Source of the DNA: Symsagittifera roscoffensis
Taxonomy: Eukaryota > Xenacoelomorpha > Acoela > Convolutidae
Direction of reading: 5' to 3'
DNA length: 64,000 bases
Assembly: GCF_963678635.1 (NCBI RefSeq)
Contig: NC_087068.1
Coordinates: 27,220,318 to 27,284,317 of the forward strand
Below, one piece after another: positions 47,201 through 56,585 of the stretch; position 1 is the first letter of the stretch; the number at the start of each line of letters is the position of its first letter. Under the pieces are notes generated by a model. The model saw only the letters and a program-made list of their open reading frames with translations, had not been told where the DNA came from and made no database searches. A program made the position numbers and the translations under genes.

Positions 47201-48413
47201 CACGGGGTGGCGCAAGATATTCCACCCAGGCTGCATCATGAAAGTAATCCCTCCTGGCCTTCTGTTCCGCATTCCAATCCAGCCGACTGTGCCTGTGGTA
47301 CCTCTTTTCGGTGTTCTTCTTATAACTCGAGATCATGACGCTCCTGACCGGCTGTTCCCTCCACGTTAGAGGAAGCTCCGCCCTTGCCGAACTTTCACGA
47401 CTTTTCTGCCGCAATCTCTCGCTCAGCTCCTTCAGACGCGATGAGCTGCCGCTCACCTGACTGCCGCCCGAGGTCGAGGTTGGGGTATATCCCGGCAGTA
47501 CCACATCCATCAGCGGGCGTATGGGTTGCGTTTCTAAGCTACGCAAGGAGGACGTTGCTTCATTCGGTATCCAGACTTCCAACCCTTCACTCATGTGTTC
47601 TCGAGCCTCGCGGTCAAGGTTGAACCGTCCTCTTGCCCTGGGGGCTTCATCCACTTCCATGCGTGACTCTGGCCTCGAGCTGGTAACCACTCGCTCCTTT
47701 GGCCTGGCTCCCTTCTGTGCATCAAGTTCACGTTGTCGTTGTTCTATTCTCTCCATCTCTGACTTCAGTTGCTCACAATTCGCGGCATTCTCCCGCACCC
47801 TTAGTTCCTGCTGATGTTCAGCCCGCAGCATCTCAAGCAACCTCAGAGTCTGATCTCGTTCGTTGACCGCCTGGTCCCTTTCCAGCTGAGCCTTTTCCCG
47901 ATCCAGCTTAGCCTGATCCAGAGCGAGGATCGCCTTGTTCCTTTCCCTCTGCGTCTTCTCGAGCTCTTTCTTTAGAACACCAAGATCCGGATATGCCTCA
48001 GTCGTCTGTTGCGCTCGCGTCATCGATGGCACCTTACTCGAGCTCTGGCCTGTCGATCTTGCTGATGGCCTAGTTGGTAGTGGGAATTCTCCTGCGCCAT
48101 ATTCGGTATTTTTTCACAGGCCAGGATTCCTTGCCAAGTCAAAGCCCCTTACTCCTCCATCCACATTCCAAGACAACCATCTGGTCTGTTCCTGATTTGA
48201 TATTCCCTCGGTGGTGTAGCCGACCATCAAGACAGCCTCCGTCGCAGACTCCCTGCACTCACCCTGTTCTTCCAACTGGAGGATGGCATTCAGCATTACC
48301 GCCATTCTCTCGTCTATCTGGGTATAATCCAGGTCCCTCAGGCGTCTGTACAGCTCATCGAGAGTGGGCTTCTTCAGGGCCGCGGGCATGGATTTCCAGA
48401 ACCTGTCTGCCAT
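44229..48413 (-). CDS. Gypsy element ORF2: coiled coil plus SGNH-like segment, one in-frame TGA
   Basis: About 1,395 codons from ATG at 48413, interrupted only by TGA at 48114-48116; the 1,267-codon part after 48032 is fully open. The first part (MADRFWKSMPAALKKPTLDE) is acidic. Residues of about 15-105 after 48032 form a strong coiled coil (LKKELEKTQRERNKAILALD, continuing). Near residue 285 the sequence VHLIIGDSLLRVL, then GVLSFAGAATPQIL resembles block I and following strand of SGNH/GDSL hydrolases, but no later GxND or DxxH block is clear, so the fold seems truncated or diverged. The rest is unrecognised with Cys/His pairs (HTCDGRSC, CPCHC). No signal peptide or membrane helix is evident, so it is not an obvious envelope protein. 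It lies downstream of pol in the same strand, 0.5 kb after the macro-like domain, and GC content is higher than the surroundings. Confidence 0.8.
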
Positions 48414-48906
48414 TTTCTGTGACTTCGGGATGTGTTCGAGTATTAACCAGCTCAAGAATTACCTTACCGACTCAAGAATTGACCAACTTAAGAATTCTCT
48501 GGAAATGTCTCCTTGCAAATACTTGCTGCAGGTGCCGATTATCGCAAGTTCAATCAAGATTTCCCTTTCTGTCTCTCGCTTCAGTATAGTTGGATTTTCA
48601 ACTTTGTTTATCAAACTTGATCTGAAAACAGAAACCATCTTAAGACTTAATATGTCATGTTCCTAACCTAGAAACCCCCCTTTTACCAGCATGGTTAAAA
48701 TCTTATCATTTTCATTCCACTAAAAACAATTCAATTGGAATTTCCTTAAAAGCATGCAGATTCATTTTATGTTTTAGCACCGTTAATCCTTCTAAAATCA
48801 ATTGTCATGCCAATCGCGTCTTAAGATCCCTTTACCTGTGCCGCACCCCAGTACCTAACTCAAGACTCCTCCCTCACGCCCAACTCGAGACCCCCGTGTG
48901 CCCAAC
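48414..48906 (-). other. spacer between pol and ORF2
   Basis: No ORF. It contains repeated 'ctcaagaatt' (about 48451-48500) and 'aactcaagactc', 'aactcgagaccc' and 'aactcagg' motifs (48856-48908). ORF2 would need a spliced or internal transcript start; no clear splice site was identified. Confidence 0.5.
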
Positions 48907-49269
48907 TCAGGCGATGCTCAAGTAGTTTTTCTTGTGAAGATACACCATTATCTCAGTTTCCGCGAAGACTACGTGTAGGATAGCGTACAATTCCCTTGAG
49001 CTCAGTTTGCCCCTGTTTGGGTCATACACCGGCATTGAGACCTCCGTTATTCCTCTTTCAATCATGAAGTCTCGTAGTCTTGTTATTGCCAACATCACAT
49101 TTTCGGGATCAATTGTGTTCCTGTCATTGACCCTCGTCACTAGGAAGCACAGATATTTGCCCGGGACTTGTGCTACTGATGGTGGAAGCGCTGCCATCTC
49201 TCCCAGTCCTGGTCTCTGTCTGAACAGAAACTCCACATTCTGGTACTCTCTTTTGAAGTCAGCTTCCTA
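48907..49269 (-). CDS. macro-domain-like C-terminal segment of the Gypsy pol polyprotein
   Basis: After an in-frame TAG (49267-49269) the pol frame continues for about 110 codons to the stop at 48907. Together with the last 30 residues before the TAG (IMITDSDFILSNRTSAICVT, then ADMSFKSR) it has the pattern of a macro (ADP-ribose-binding) domain of the ADP-ribose hydrolase type: 'S..SAICVTADM', 'F...Y..VE.L..QRPGLGEMAAL', GKYLCFLVTRVNDRNTIDPE, 'AITRLRDFMIERGITEVSMP', then 'ELYAILHVVFAETEIMVYLH'. Macro domains bind or remove ADP-ribose; such a domain in a retrotransposon might counter host ADP-ribosylation, which is inference. The glycine-rich GxG loop after 'MP' is altered (VYDPNRGKLSS), so activity is doubtful. 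Confidence 0.6.
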
Positions 49270-52200
49270 TCTTGATTTGAAACTCATGTCCGCCGTGACG
49301 CAGATCGCGCTAGTCCTGTTTGACAGGATGAAGTCGCTATCCGTTATCATGATGTTTTCCGAGTACTCATTGGGTATTTCAAACTTCGTTTTGAAATTCC
49401 GACCTATGGTAGGCTCTGGCTCTTCTTCTTTCAGTTCCAATTCGCTTGTTTCTCTCACTTCCTTGAGCTTCTTTATCATCAAATTTTCGGTGTGGGTAAG
49501 TCCTACCCCCACTCCTCGGACAAAAATATTTATCGACGTCCCCGTCGATGTTGTCGGGTCTGAATTGTCCGGAGGAATGTCCAGTGGCCTGTCTGTTGCC
49601 GTCCATTTGAAAAGAGGGTCCTCTGTCTTCTTATAATTTGCCGATGACACGTCGACTTGTTGAATGCTTTGTCCTTCGTGGCTCTCGTCTTGGACATCGC
49701 GCATCCACTCTAGTATCCTCAAGTTCGTGTTCTCCCTCCTCTCTATCTCACTCTGTTCGAGATCCGTCTCCAATTCTGGTGTCGAGTAGTCTTTCTGCGG
49801 ATAGTGTCCACCATCGTCAATGACCTGCCATTCCTCTTCGGCTTCCAGTTCGCCTGCACTCAGTAGTTCCTCGCCCAATTTTTCTGGCTGTATCTTATCG
49901 ATCAAGAAGTCATCCCCGTATCTGTTGTACCTCATGCCGGTCCGTTTACGATTGCCAGTCCTAGTTCCCGGTGGTATTGGTCGATCTGGCTCCATCCACT
50001 TCGGCACCTCATCTTGCTCCGGGTCGTTCCAGTCTTCTTCTACAAACGATCCTGCTTCAGACTCCACCTCTATCTTTTCATTGTCGTCCAAACTCAAGTT
50101 CTCATTACCATCATTTTTCTCTCTGGTGCCTTTTTCATTCACTTCACACGCTGGCTCTACCACCAGGTACTCGAGACCCTCCATGTCCTTCGGTATGCAC
50201 CAGTCCTCCGGGGACGGAACGTGAGGCTTCAGATTTTCATAATGTGCTGCTCGCCCAGTACTCAAGGGGTAAAACCGTCCTTGTTGATGAACTTCCGTTA
50301 TCATGAATGGTCCCCTCCACTTCTTGAGTAGTTTCTTCGTTCCCTTGGGCGGTAGAACATTTTGAAAGACCCACACGTATTGGCCCACCTCATATGGCTT
50401 TGCTTGTAATATTTTTTCGTCATATTTTCTGCGTTGCCTCATTTGCGCTTGCGCCGTGTTCCTCCTGCATAGCTCGTTTAGCTCCTGTTGTCTTTTGATC
50501 GCTTCTTTCACGTATGCCTGAGGCGACGTCCTTTTACCCTCGTATTCCGGGTAAAAGAATGTCAGAGGCATTGCTCTCTCCCTGCCCGTCAACATCATGA
50601 AAGGACTGATGCCCGTCGTTGAGTGCTGTGTACTGTTGTAGGCCCCTACTACCTGTGGCAGGTATTTATCCCAGTCCGTCATGTATCTTGAGCAGTACAC
50701 CCTTAACATGTTGACCAGTGTCCTGTTCTCTCTCTCTACCAACCCGTTGGTCTGTGGATGGTAGGTTGTCGAGTGTGCTTGAGCAATGTGCGATCTCCTC
50801 ATCAATTCTTTTGTCAAGTCCCCCACGAAAGCTTTGCCGTTGTCCGACTGGAAAGTCATTGGACAACCATACCGCGATATCCAATGCGTTATCAGATGAT
50901 CACATGTCTCCTCGGCCGAGGCTGTCTGGCACGGAACCGCTTCCGCCAACTTTGTGAAGTGATCTATTATAACCAGTATCTGGTTATATCCTGACTCCGT
51001 CATGCAGACTTTTTGATGATCTATCTGCACCACTTCATTGAACTCTGAGCTCTCGACGGACTTGAGGGGAAACTTCATCTTCCTTGGGTCTTTTACCTGG
51101 AGGCATGCCAAGCAGGCATTCACCCATCTCTCGCAAGCTTTTCTCATTCCTGGCCAATCAAACCTGTGAAGTATCCTTTGTTGTACTTTATCTATCCCCT
51201 GGTGCCCCATCTGGTCGTGCGATCTGAAAAGCACCTCCGTTTGATACAATTGAGGCAGTATGATGAGGTTGTGTTTGTGTAATATCTTCTCCTCATCTTT
51301 CCTCTTGCATGCTACCACCCCATCAGCTGTGTGGTAGAGTAAGTCTTTCTTCTCTTTGTAGAACTGGCTCAAGATCTTGTAGCTGTCTTCCTCGAGTTCC
51401 CCCTTCTCCTTGACCCCCGACTGGATCCATTTGGAGAGGTTACTTGTCATTTTGTCATTCTTTTGGGCTCTTATTAGGTCTGACAGCCTATATCTTGACT
51501 TGACATGCTCCTTTAGCGCCATGATCTGTCCATTCATCTCACCAGGGTTGTGGATGTCATCACTCAGCTTCACGCATATCATCCTTTTCACGATTTTCAT
51601 ATCATCTTCTGGCACCAAATTCGTTCTGACGTTTGAGTTGCATGATAATTCCCTGAATGGCTTCCTTGAAACCGCAATTTTCTCAAGTTCTTCACCACCT
51701 CGTATCTCCTGTACGTCCAGATTGTACGTTCCTGAAGATGGATCCGTCTGTAACTCCCTGTCGTGGTGCCTTGTCTTCTCTTCCGCCAATATCATGCACA
51801 GACTGTCTTGGTTTTCGCTGCTCTCATCCGAGTCTTCATCCCATTCTTCACGATCCCCGGACAATTTTCCTTCTCCGGGTTCTTCTTCCGTGAACATGGA
51901 ACACTCCCCGGACTCTTGACCTAGTCCCAGGTGTTCAGTATCTTCTTCGAACGTCACTTTCTTTTTCCTAACCTTGGTCTGCTCCAGAATGTTTTCGGGG
52001 ATTTTGTCAACTAGTGACCGCACGACATCTTTGCTGTCAGTGACGCTTCCTCTTGAGGAGTCAGTATTGTTCTTTGTTTCTTTTCTCCGAAGTATAGTGA
52101 CTTCCGGTTCCTCTTGACCCTTCTCTTGGATCACGGGCTTCTCATCTGATAGTTTCTCGAGCAACCTCATTAAGTCATCATCTATCTGTGCAGTTCCTGC

Positions 52201-52326
52201 TTCTACCTGGTTAAGATCATAGCCTTTTGCCTTGAGCGTCTCCCTCACGATCTTCGACTTTAGTATGATTTCTATCGGAATCCTTCTGCTCTTCTTCAAG
52301 ATGGTTTTTTCTGGAGGTTCTTTAGG
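49267..52326 (-). CDS. Gypsy pol: linker, integrase and C-terminal extension
   Basis: Same frame as the RT part, separated by a TGA at 52327-52329. The first 300 residues are acidic and variable. A zinc-binding HHCC domain follows (HDQMGHQGIDKVQQRI, then CERWVNACLACLQVK). The catalytic core shows D in EVVQIDHQKV, D in TFQSDNGKAFVG and E in TYHPQTNGLVERENR, the D,D-35-E triad. A GPY/F-type segment LKKWRGPFMITEVHQQGRF comes after. About 330 more residues, rich in E, D, S and T, lead to the macro-like region. Integrase would join element DNA to the genome. All three catalytic acidic residues are present. Confidence 0.93.
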   Translation of the reverse strand, partial: PKEPPEKTILKKSRRIPIEIILKSKIVRETLKAKGYDLNQVEAGTAQIDDDLMRLLEKLSDEKPVIQEKGQEEPEVTILRRKETKNNTDSSRGSVTDSKDVVRSLVDKIPENILEQTKVRKKKVTFEEDTEHLGLGQESGECSMFTEEEPGEGKLSGDREEWDEDSDESSENQDSLCMILAEEKTRHHDRELQTDPSSGTYNLDVQEIRGGEELEKIAVSRKPFRELSCNSNVRTNLVPEDDMKIVKRMICVKLSDDIHNPGEMNGQIMALKEHVKSRYRLSDLIRAQKNDKMTSNLSKWIQSGVKEKGELEEDSYKILSQFYKEKKDLLYHTADGVVACKRKDEEKILHKHNLIILPQLYQTEVLFRSHDQMGHQGIDKVQQRILHRFDWPGMRKACERWVNACLACLQVKDPRKMKFPLKSVESSEFNEVVQIDHQKVCMTESGYNQILVIIDHFTKLAEAVPCQTASAEETCDHLITHWISRYGCPMTFQSDNGKAFVGDLTKELMRRSHIAQAHSTTYHPQTNGLVERENRTLVNMLRVYCSRYMTDWDKYLPQVVGAYNSTQHSTTGISPFMMLTGRERAMPLTFFYPEYEGKRTSPQAYVKEAIKRQQELNELCRRNTAQAQMRQRRKYDEKILQAKPYEVGQYVWVFQNVLPPKGTKKLLKKWRGPFMITEVHQQGRFYPLSTGRAAHYENLKPHVPSPEDWCIPKDMEGLEYLVVEPACEVNEKGTREKNDGNENLSLDDNEKIEVESEAGSFVEEDWNDPEQDEVPKWMEPDRPIPPGTRTGNRKRTGMRYNRYGDDFLIDKIQPEKLGEELLSAGELEAEEEWQVIDDGGHYPQKDYSTPELETDLEQSEIERRENTNLRILEWMRDVQDESHEGQSIQQVDVSSANYKKTEDPLFKWTATDRPLDIPPDNSDPTTSTGTSINIFVRGVGVGLTHTENLMIKKLKEVRETSELELKEEEPEPTIGRNFKTKFEIPNEYSENIMITDSDFILSNRTSAICVTADMSFKSR

Positions 52327-53406
52327 TCATTCAGGATGATCTTCAATCGGTTTGCCTGATTTGTCCAGCCATCTCGTGAGTGCAAGACTGTCGTACGTTT
52401 CCTTGTCCATGAAGGAGAAGCCATCTTTGATTTTTGGTCTGTCTGCCTCTCTTTGCTCTTGTCTCTCATAGAACTCCGTCTTCTTACTCAAGCTGTCGGC
52501 ATTCTGATGTTTATCTCGTGTTCTATGCTCAATTATCATGTTGTATCCGTCCAGGCGAACTATCCACCTCCCAATGTAATTTTGGTCCATTGAGTACGTC
52601 TTCAGCCAGCTCAGTGCTCGATTGTCGACTCGCAACTTGAATGGCTCACTGCCCAGGTATGCCCTGTATTTCTGGACAAAGGTAACCACCGCGAACATCT
52701 CTGCTTTCGGTGCTCCGTACTTCATTTCCGTGTCACTCAGGACTTTGCTCCCGTACGCTATTGGTCTCAAGACTGTCTTCCCATTCCATTCTTGTTCTTG
52801 ATGGAGAATTCCAGAAATCGCGACTACCGACGCATCCGTGTCCAGCACGTACATCCCTTTCTCAGTCGGCATACCCAGTACTGGTGCCTCACATAGCTCT
52901 TTCTTTATTCTCTGGAATGACTCTTCTGCTGCGTTGTTCCACGTGAACTTCTTGCCCTTGTGTCTCATTAATTGTTGCATCGGGTATACCTTGTCCGCAT
53001 AGCCTTTGATGAACTCTCTATAATAGTTAGCGAAACCCAGGAAGCTCATCATTTGGTGTTCTGTCTTCGGTGATTTCCAGGTTAGGACTGCTTCCACGGC
53101 GTCCGGATCAGGTCTGATGCCGTGCTTGTCTACCATCCTGCCCAAGTATTTTATTGAGTCCTTGAGTATCTCCCACTTTGATGGTTTACACTTTAGCCCC
53201 GACCTTTTTATGCATGCGAACACTTCGTCAAGTCTCTCAATGTGGTCTTCCAATGTGGGCGTCGCCATTACCACGTCATCCACGTAGCACACTACCAGAT
53301 TGCCATACTTCTTCGTCACGCCTATCAACGCGTGTGCCATCAACCGCTGAAACGTGGCTGTGGCGTTGCAAAGTCCAAACGGCATCCGTTTCCATTGAAA
53401 CAGACC
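52327..53406 (-). CDS. Gypsy pol: reverse transcriptase palm/thumb and RNase H
   Basis: In frame with the preceding part; the two are separated by TAG at 53407-53409. It includes KRMPFGLCNATATFQRLM and the YVDD catalytic box (VVCYVDDVVMATPT), then thumb sequence with LGFANYYREFIKGY. RNase H is shown by VLDTDASVVAISGILHQ, APKAEMFAVVTFVQKYR (catalytic E) and RVDNRALSWLKTYS (catalytic D), ending with HQNADSLSKK. RT and RNase H convert the element RNA to DNA. All metal-binding residues are intact. Confidence 0.95.
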   Translation of the reverse strand, partial: GLFQWKRMPFGLCNATATFQRLMAHALIGVTKKYGNLVVCYVDDVVMATPTLEDHIERLDEVFACIKRSGLKCKPSKWEILKDSIKYLGRMVDKHGIRPDPDAVEAVLTWKSPKTEHQMMSFLGFANYYREFIKGYADKVYPMQQLMRHKGKKFTWNNAAEESFQRIKKELCEAPVLGMPTEKGMYVLDTDASVVAISGILHQEQEWNGKTVLRPIAYGSKVLSDTEMKYGAPKAEMFAVVTFVQKYRAYLGSEPFKLRVDNRALSWLKTYSMDQNYIGRWIVRLDGYNMIIEHRTRDKHQNADSLSKKTEFYERQEQREADRPKIKDGFSFMDKETYDSLALTRWLDKSGKPIEDHPE

Positions 53407-55353
53407 CTACTCGCAGGCGAACCCTGTCTTGTCCCTGTCCTGCTTCCTTAGTGGTACCTGCCAAAAGGCCGAGCCTAAATCAAGAGTCGTAAAAAATTTT
53501 GCATCACCTAACTTCGAGAGGCTCTCATCAATCCTAGGTATGGGATAGGCATCCTTCACCGTGACGGAGTTCAGGTATCGAAAGTCACAACAAAACCTCA
53601 ACTGGTCGCCTTTCTTTTTGGCCATCACTACTCCACACGCCCACGGTGACTTGGATGGTTCTATCATGTCATACTCTAGTAACGTCTCGATTTCTTTCCT
53701 ACACGCCTCCGATTTGTGTGGGGTCATGCGCCTCGCCCCCTCCCTGTGCGGTACCGCGTTCTCCTCAAGTTCTATTTCATGCTCAACAAAATTACAACAC
53801 CCGATATCCGCTTTATGCCTTGAAAAAACTTCTTCGTTCCGCTCTAGTACGTCCTTGATGGCTTCGAGCTGTTCATCTTTCAGTTTGCCCCTCAAATGTT
53901 CAATCTCCGGCAGAACCGGTTTATCAGTTTGCATTTCATCTAGTGTGGGCCGCTCTGGAAAGTTCGAACAGCTCGACAGCCCATCGTCTGTCTCTGACTT
54001 AAGTGATTTAACAAGACCTGAAGAATCTTTTATTTTCTGCAATCGTCTCAAGATACAAATTTTGTCCCTATGATTGGGACAATCAACAACTTCATTTTGT
54101 TTTGAGTTATCCGTTGTTTCATATCGGGTTTTAACCGGTAAAGCATATCCCAGTTTCCTCCCTCTCTGTATCGTGATCGGTATATCAAGAGTATTCAACA
54201 AGACACTGACGCAGAGGCCGCTTTTCGTTATCGAGAAGGATCTTCCTAAAACAGCAGCACTTTGACTATTAGGATTCGGAACTATACACACTTGCTTGTT
54301 GTCACTTAGTTCATTGTAATTTTTCAACCTCAAGCCTACGATTGCCGCTTCATTCGCCTTTAGCCTCACCCTCCTACTCAAGAATACCGGTGCTTTGGTT
54401 TCATTTGCCATTATTAAATTTACCGGTTTGATTGCGTACCTCCTATCCGGGTTCCGTATCCTGAACATTGCGTTATTTAGATCAATCGTTACGTCGAAAT
54501 TCCTGATGAAGTCTCTGCCCAAAATGAATTGGTCAGATTCATCTAGGTTTTCTACCACGAGAAAGCTCATCCACAGGTTACGTTCCCCCAAATTGAGGGC
54601 TATTATCGGCGTCCTGCCCAGCACCCGAAGTGCCCCTTTGTTTGCAGCTGACAGCCGTATTCTCGAGTCTATCAAATCACCTTTGTCAAAGCCCATCCGT
54701 TCCCAAGTTTCGATTGGTATGACGCTCAAGACTGCTCCCGTATCAAGTAACCCACGTAACTGAGTCTTTTTGCCACTTATGTCTAGCACGTGCCCTGTCA
54801 CATCTGCCTCCGTCCCGATGTGCATCGCATCTTCTTCAAGCATGGCGCAGTGTCCAATCGATCTCACTTTCAACTCTTCTTTCCCTACGTAGATTTGCCC
54901 AATTAGGTCTTCGTCACATGTTATCATTGTCTTGGTATAGATGTTGATTCCATCTATATTTAGCATCACCTCGTGTGGACCATAAGCTTCAGTATACCTG
55001 TTATCAACACGTACCGACTTGCTGCCCCCTCTCGTGAGTAGTGCTCTCAACGCTCTAGAAGTCGTTTGTGGGCTTATACAACTCAAGTAATCTGCGTACA
55101 CGTCAATGTGCATTATTGTCTGGTCGCTCGGTTCGCTCAAGTTTCTGGTTACCTCGTGGCCGCCCACTGTGATTATCGACATTATTCTAGCCCCGATTTT
55201 CGATATGCCGAATGGCTTTCCCGTCACCATTTTTACAGTGTTACAATTCCCGGTCTCTGTCGAGCCCGGTATAGCCTCTGGTGTTGGCTTTGATCCAGTT
55301 AATGCTTCGTTGAAATTCTGTCTTTCGATCTCCAGCTTTAGTCGTTGCTCTAT
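53407..55353 (-). CDS. Gypsy pol: aspartic protease and RT fingers
   Basis: Continues the gag frame straight after the TAA at 55354-55356. The retropepsin active site is LRGLLDTGAVLSVIPIETW (DTGA), about residue 160 after 55230. The RT fingers/palm start is near the end (QLRFCCDFRYLNSVTVKDAY and FFTTLDLGSAFWQVPL with the first catalytic Asp). The frame then meets TAG in the 'GLFxWKRMPFGL' region. Because protease and RT follow gag in the same frame behind one stop, expression by readthrough of the TAA is possible, though the other three in-frame stops argue for mutation. Confidence 0.93.
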   Translation of the reverse strand: MEQRLKLEIERQNFNEALTGSKPTPEAIPGSTETGNCNTVKMVTGKPFGISKIGARIMSIITVGGHEVTRNLSEPSDQTIMHIDVYADYLSCISPQTTSRALRALLTRGGSKSVRVDNRYTEAYGPHEVMLNIDGINIYTKTMITCDEDLIGQIYVGKEELKVRSIGHCAMLEEDAMHIGTEADVTGHVLDISGKKTQLRGLLDTGAVLSVIPIETWERMGFDKGDLIDSRIRLSAANKGALRVLGRTPIIALNLGERNLWMSFLVVENLDESDQFILGRDFIRNFDVTIDLNNAMFRIRNPDRRYAIKPVNLIMANETKAPVFLSRRVRLKANEAAIVGLRLKNYNELSDNKQVCIVPNPNSQSAAVLGRSFSITKSGLCVSVLLNTLDIPITIQRGRKLGYALPVKTRYETTDNSKQNEVVDCPNHRDKICILRRLQKIKDSSGLVKSLKSETDDGLSSCSNFPERPTLDEMQTDKPVLPEIEHLRGKLKDEQLEAIKDVLERNEEVFSRHKADIGCCNFVEHEIELEENAVPHREGARRMTPHKSEACRKEIETLLEYDMIEPSKSPWACGVVMAKKKGDQLRFCCDFRYLNSVTVKDAYPIPRIDESLSKLGDAKFFTTLDLGSAFWQVPLRKQDRDKTGFACE

Positions 55354-56579
55354 TTATTTCGCAGCCAGATCCTGTTTCACTTTGTTAACTGCTTCCGTCG
55401 CCGCTTTCTCATAATTTATCTCTAGAGAGTTCCCGGCTGCGGATTCTATCGCACCATTAACATGTGTTACAGCTTTCACTGTTTTCGTTGGTGCTCCTAA
55501 GTTCCTAGATTCAAACTCGTTTTGTCTATTCCGCTGATTCTGCACCGCCGCTAATGCCAACTTATGTTTGGGGTGACTCTGGTCCTTGACCGCTTCCCAG
55601 AACAATGGACAATCCATTCTGAAGTGTCCTTCTTGGTTACAGAAGAAGCATCTCGCTCCTATCTTGATGATTAAGCCACTATAGTACTCCTGTTCCTCCA
55701 TCTGGCTCATGTCCTCCTCATCCGGTGCGTATCCTAGACTCTTCATGCCTTGTTTGTATGTTGTGCAGTCAGCCACGTGGTGATCCGCCGACCCGCAGTT
55801 CGCGCATGATCTGCGCTTGTCCATGTCATCTCTAGGCTTGTACCATGACGACCTCTGAGGTTGGCTTCCCCCTTGCATGTTTCTGTTTTCTGAATATGAG
55901 TATTTCTTGGGCTTCATCAGCATGTATTCCCTTGATTTCTGTCTCATTTCTTCTGGGGTCGGTGCGCTGTCTTTCGACAATGTATAGTATGTTGCTAACA
56001 TTGTTCTTAAGTCATCACTTTTTACCCCATCAATGAACTTCGAGGCAATGGTAAAGTTTCTTCTGTTTGTCGACTCCTCTGGGTCACTCCTTCTTCTCAA
56101 GCTCTCAAGGTCATCTAGGAACCGATCAATTGACTCATCGTCCCTCTGCCTTCTCTTTTCAAATCGCATCATCGCTTGGTGACCCTTCATGCCTGACCCG
56201 AATCGATTCAGCAATATTTCGAAGATTTTGTCCGCGGTATCGCGTTCTTCTTCTTTCTTTGCAACCACGCATTTTAATGCCGTACCTTCCAGGTTGCTGA
56301 GTATGGCTGTGCATGCTTGCCTTTCATCATTTAAGTTATCTTGCTCTAGGTGTAATCTCATCACTTCCACCCAGGTGTCAATGCATCCATCGGAGTCGTC
56401 TTTTAATTCTTTTGGCTTCTTGAAGTTTTTCTTGACTTTCCGTCTCTCCTATCGCTCGAGTCAGTGTTCCTCGTGGCGAAGGCCTCTAGAGTCCTGTTCA
56501 TCATCTCCCAAGTGTTTGCCCACGTCATGGCATCCGGACCTGCGTTGCTGCTAGCTGTTGAGTCCCCCGGACCACTCAT
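55354..56579 (-). CDS. Gypsy gag with two zinc knuckles, frameshifted near its start
   Basis: ATG at 56579 (MSGPGDSTASSNAGPDAMTW) opens one frame; at about 56445-56452 the coding sequence moves to the main gag frame, which runs to TAA at 55354-55356. The middle has a retrotransposon gag helix region (GHQAMMRFEKRRQRDDESID, FLDDLESLRRRSD). Two CCHC knuckles follow: CANCGSADHHVADC and CFFCNQEGHFRMDC. Gag packages element RNA and forms the particle. The N-terminal break is the only frameshift found in the element. Gag starts only 7 bp after the repeat block R3, with no leader or primer-binding site recognised. Confidence 0.9.
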
Positions 56580-56585
56580 TGTGAT

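Noticed and set aside
44229-48413. ORF2 as a retroviral envelope gene
   Set aside because: Its position fits, but there is no signal peptide, fusion peptide or transmembrane helix, and it begins with a long coiled coil.
49379-49606. Overlapping minus-strand frame within the pol C-terminal extension
   Set aside because: Lies in another frame of an open, higher-GC coding region; a chance overlap.
44229-56579. Many plus-strand frames of 60-210 codons across the Gypsy element
   Set aside because: They are antisense shadows of gag, pol and ORF2, with biased composition and no domain.
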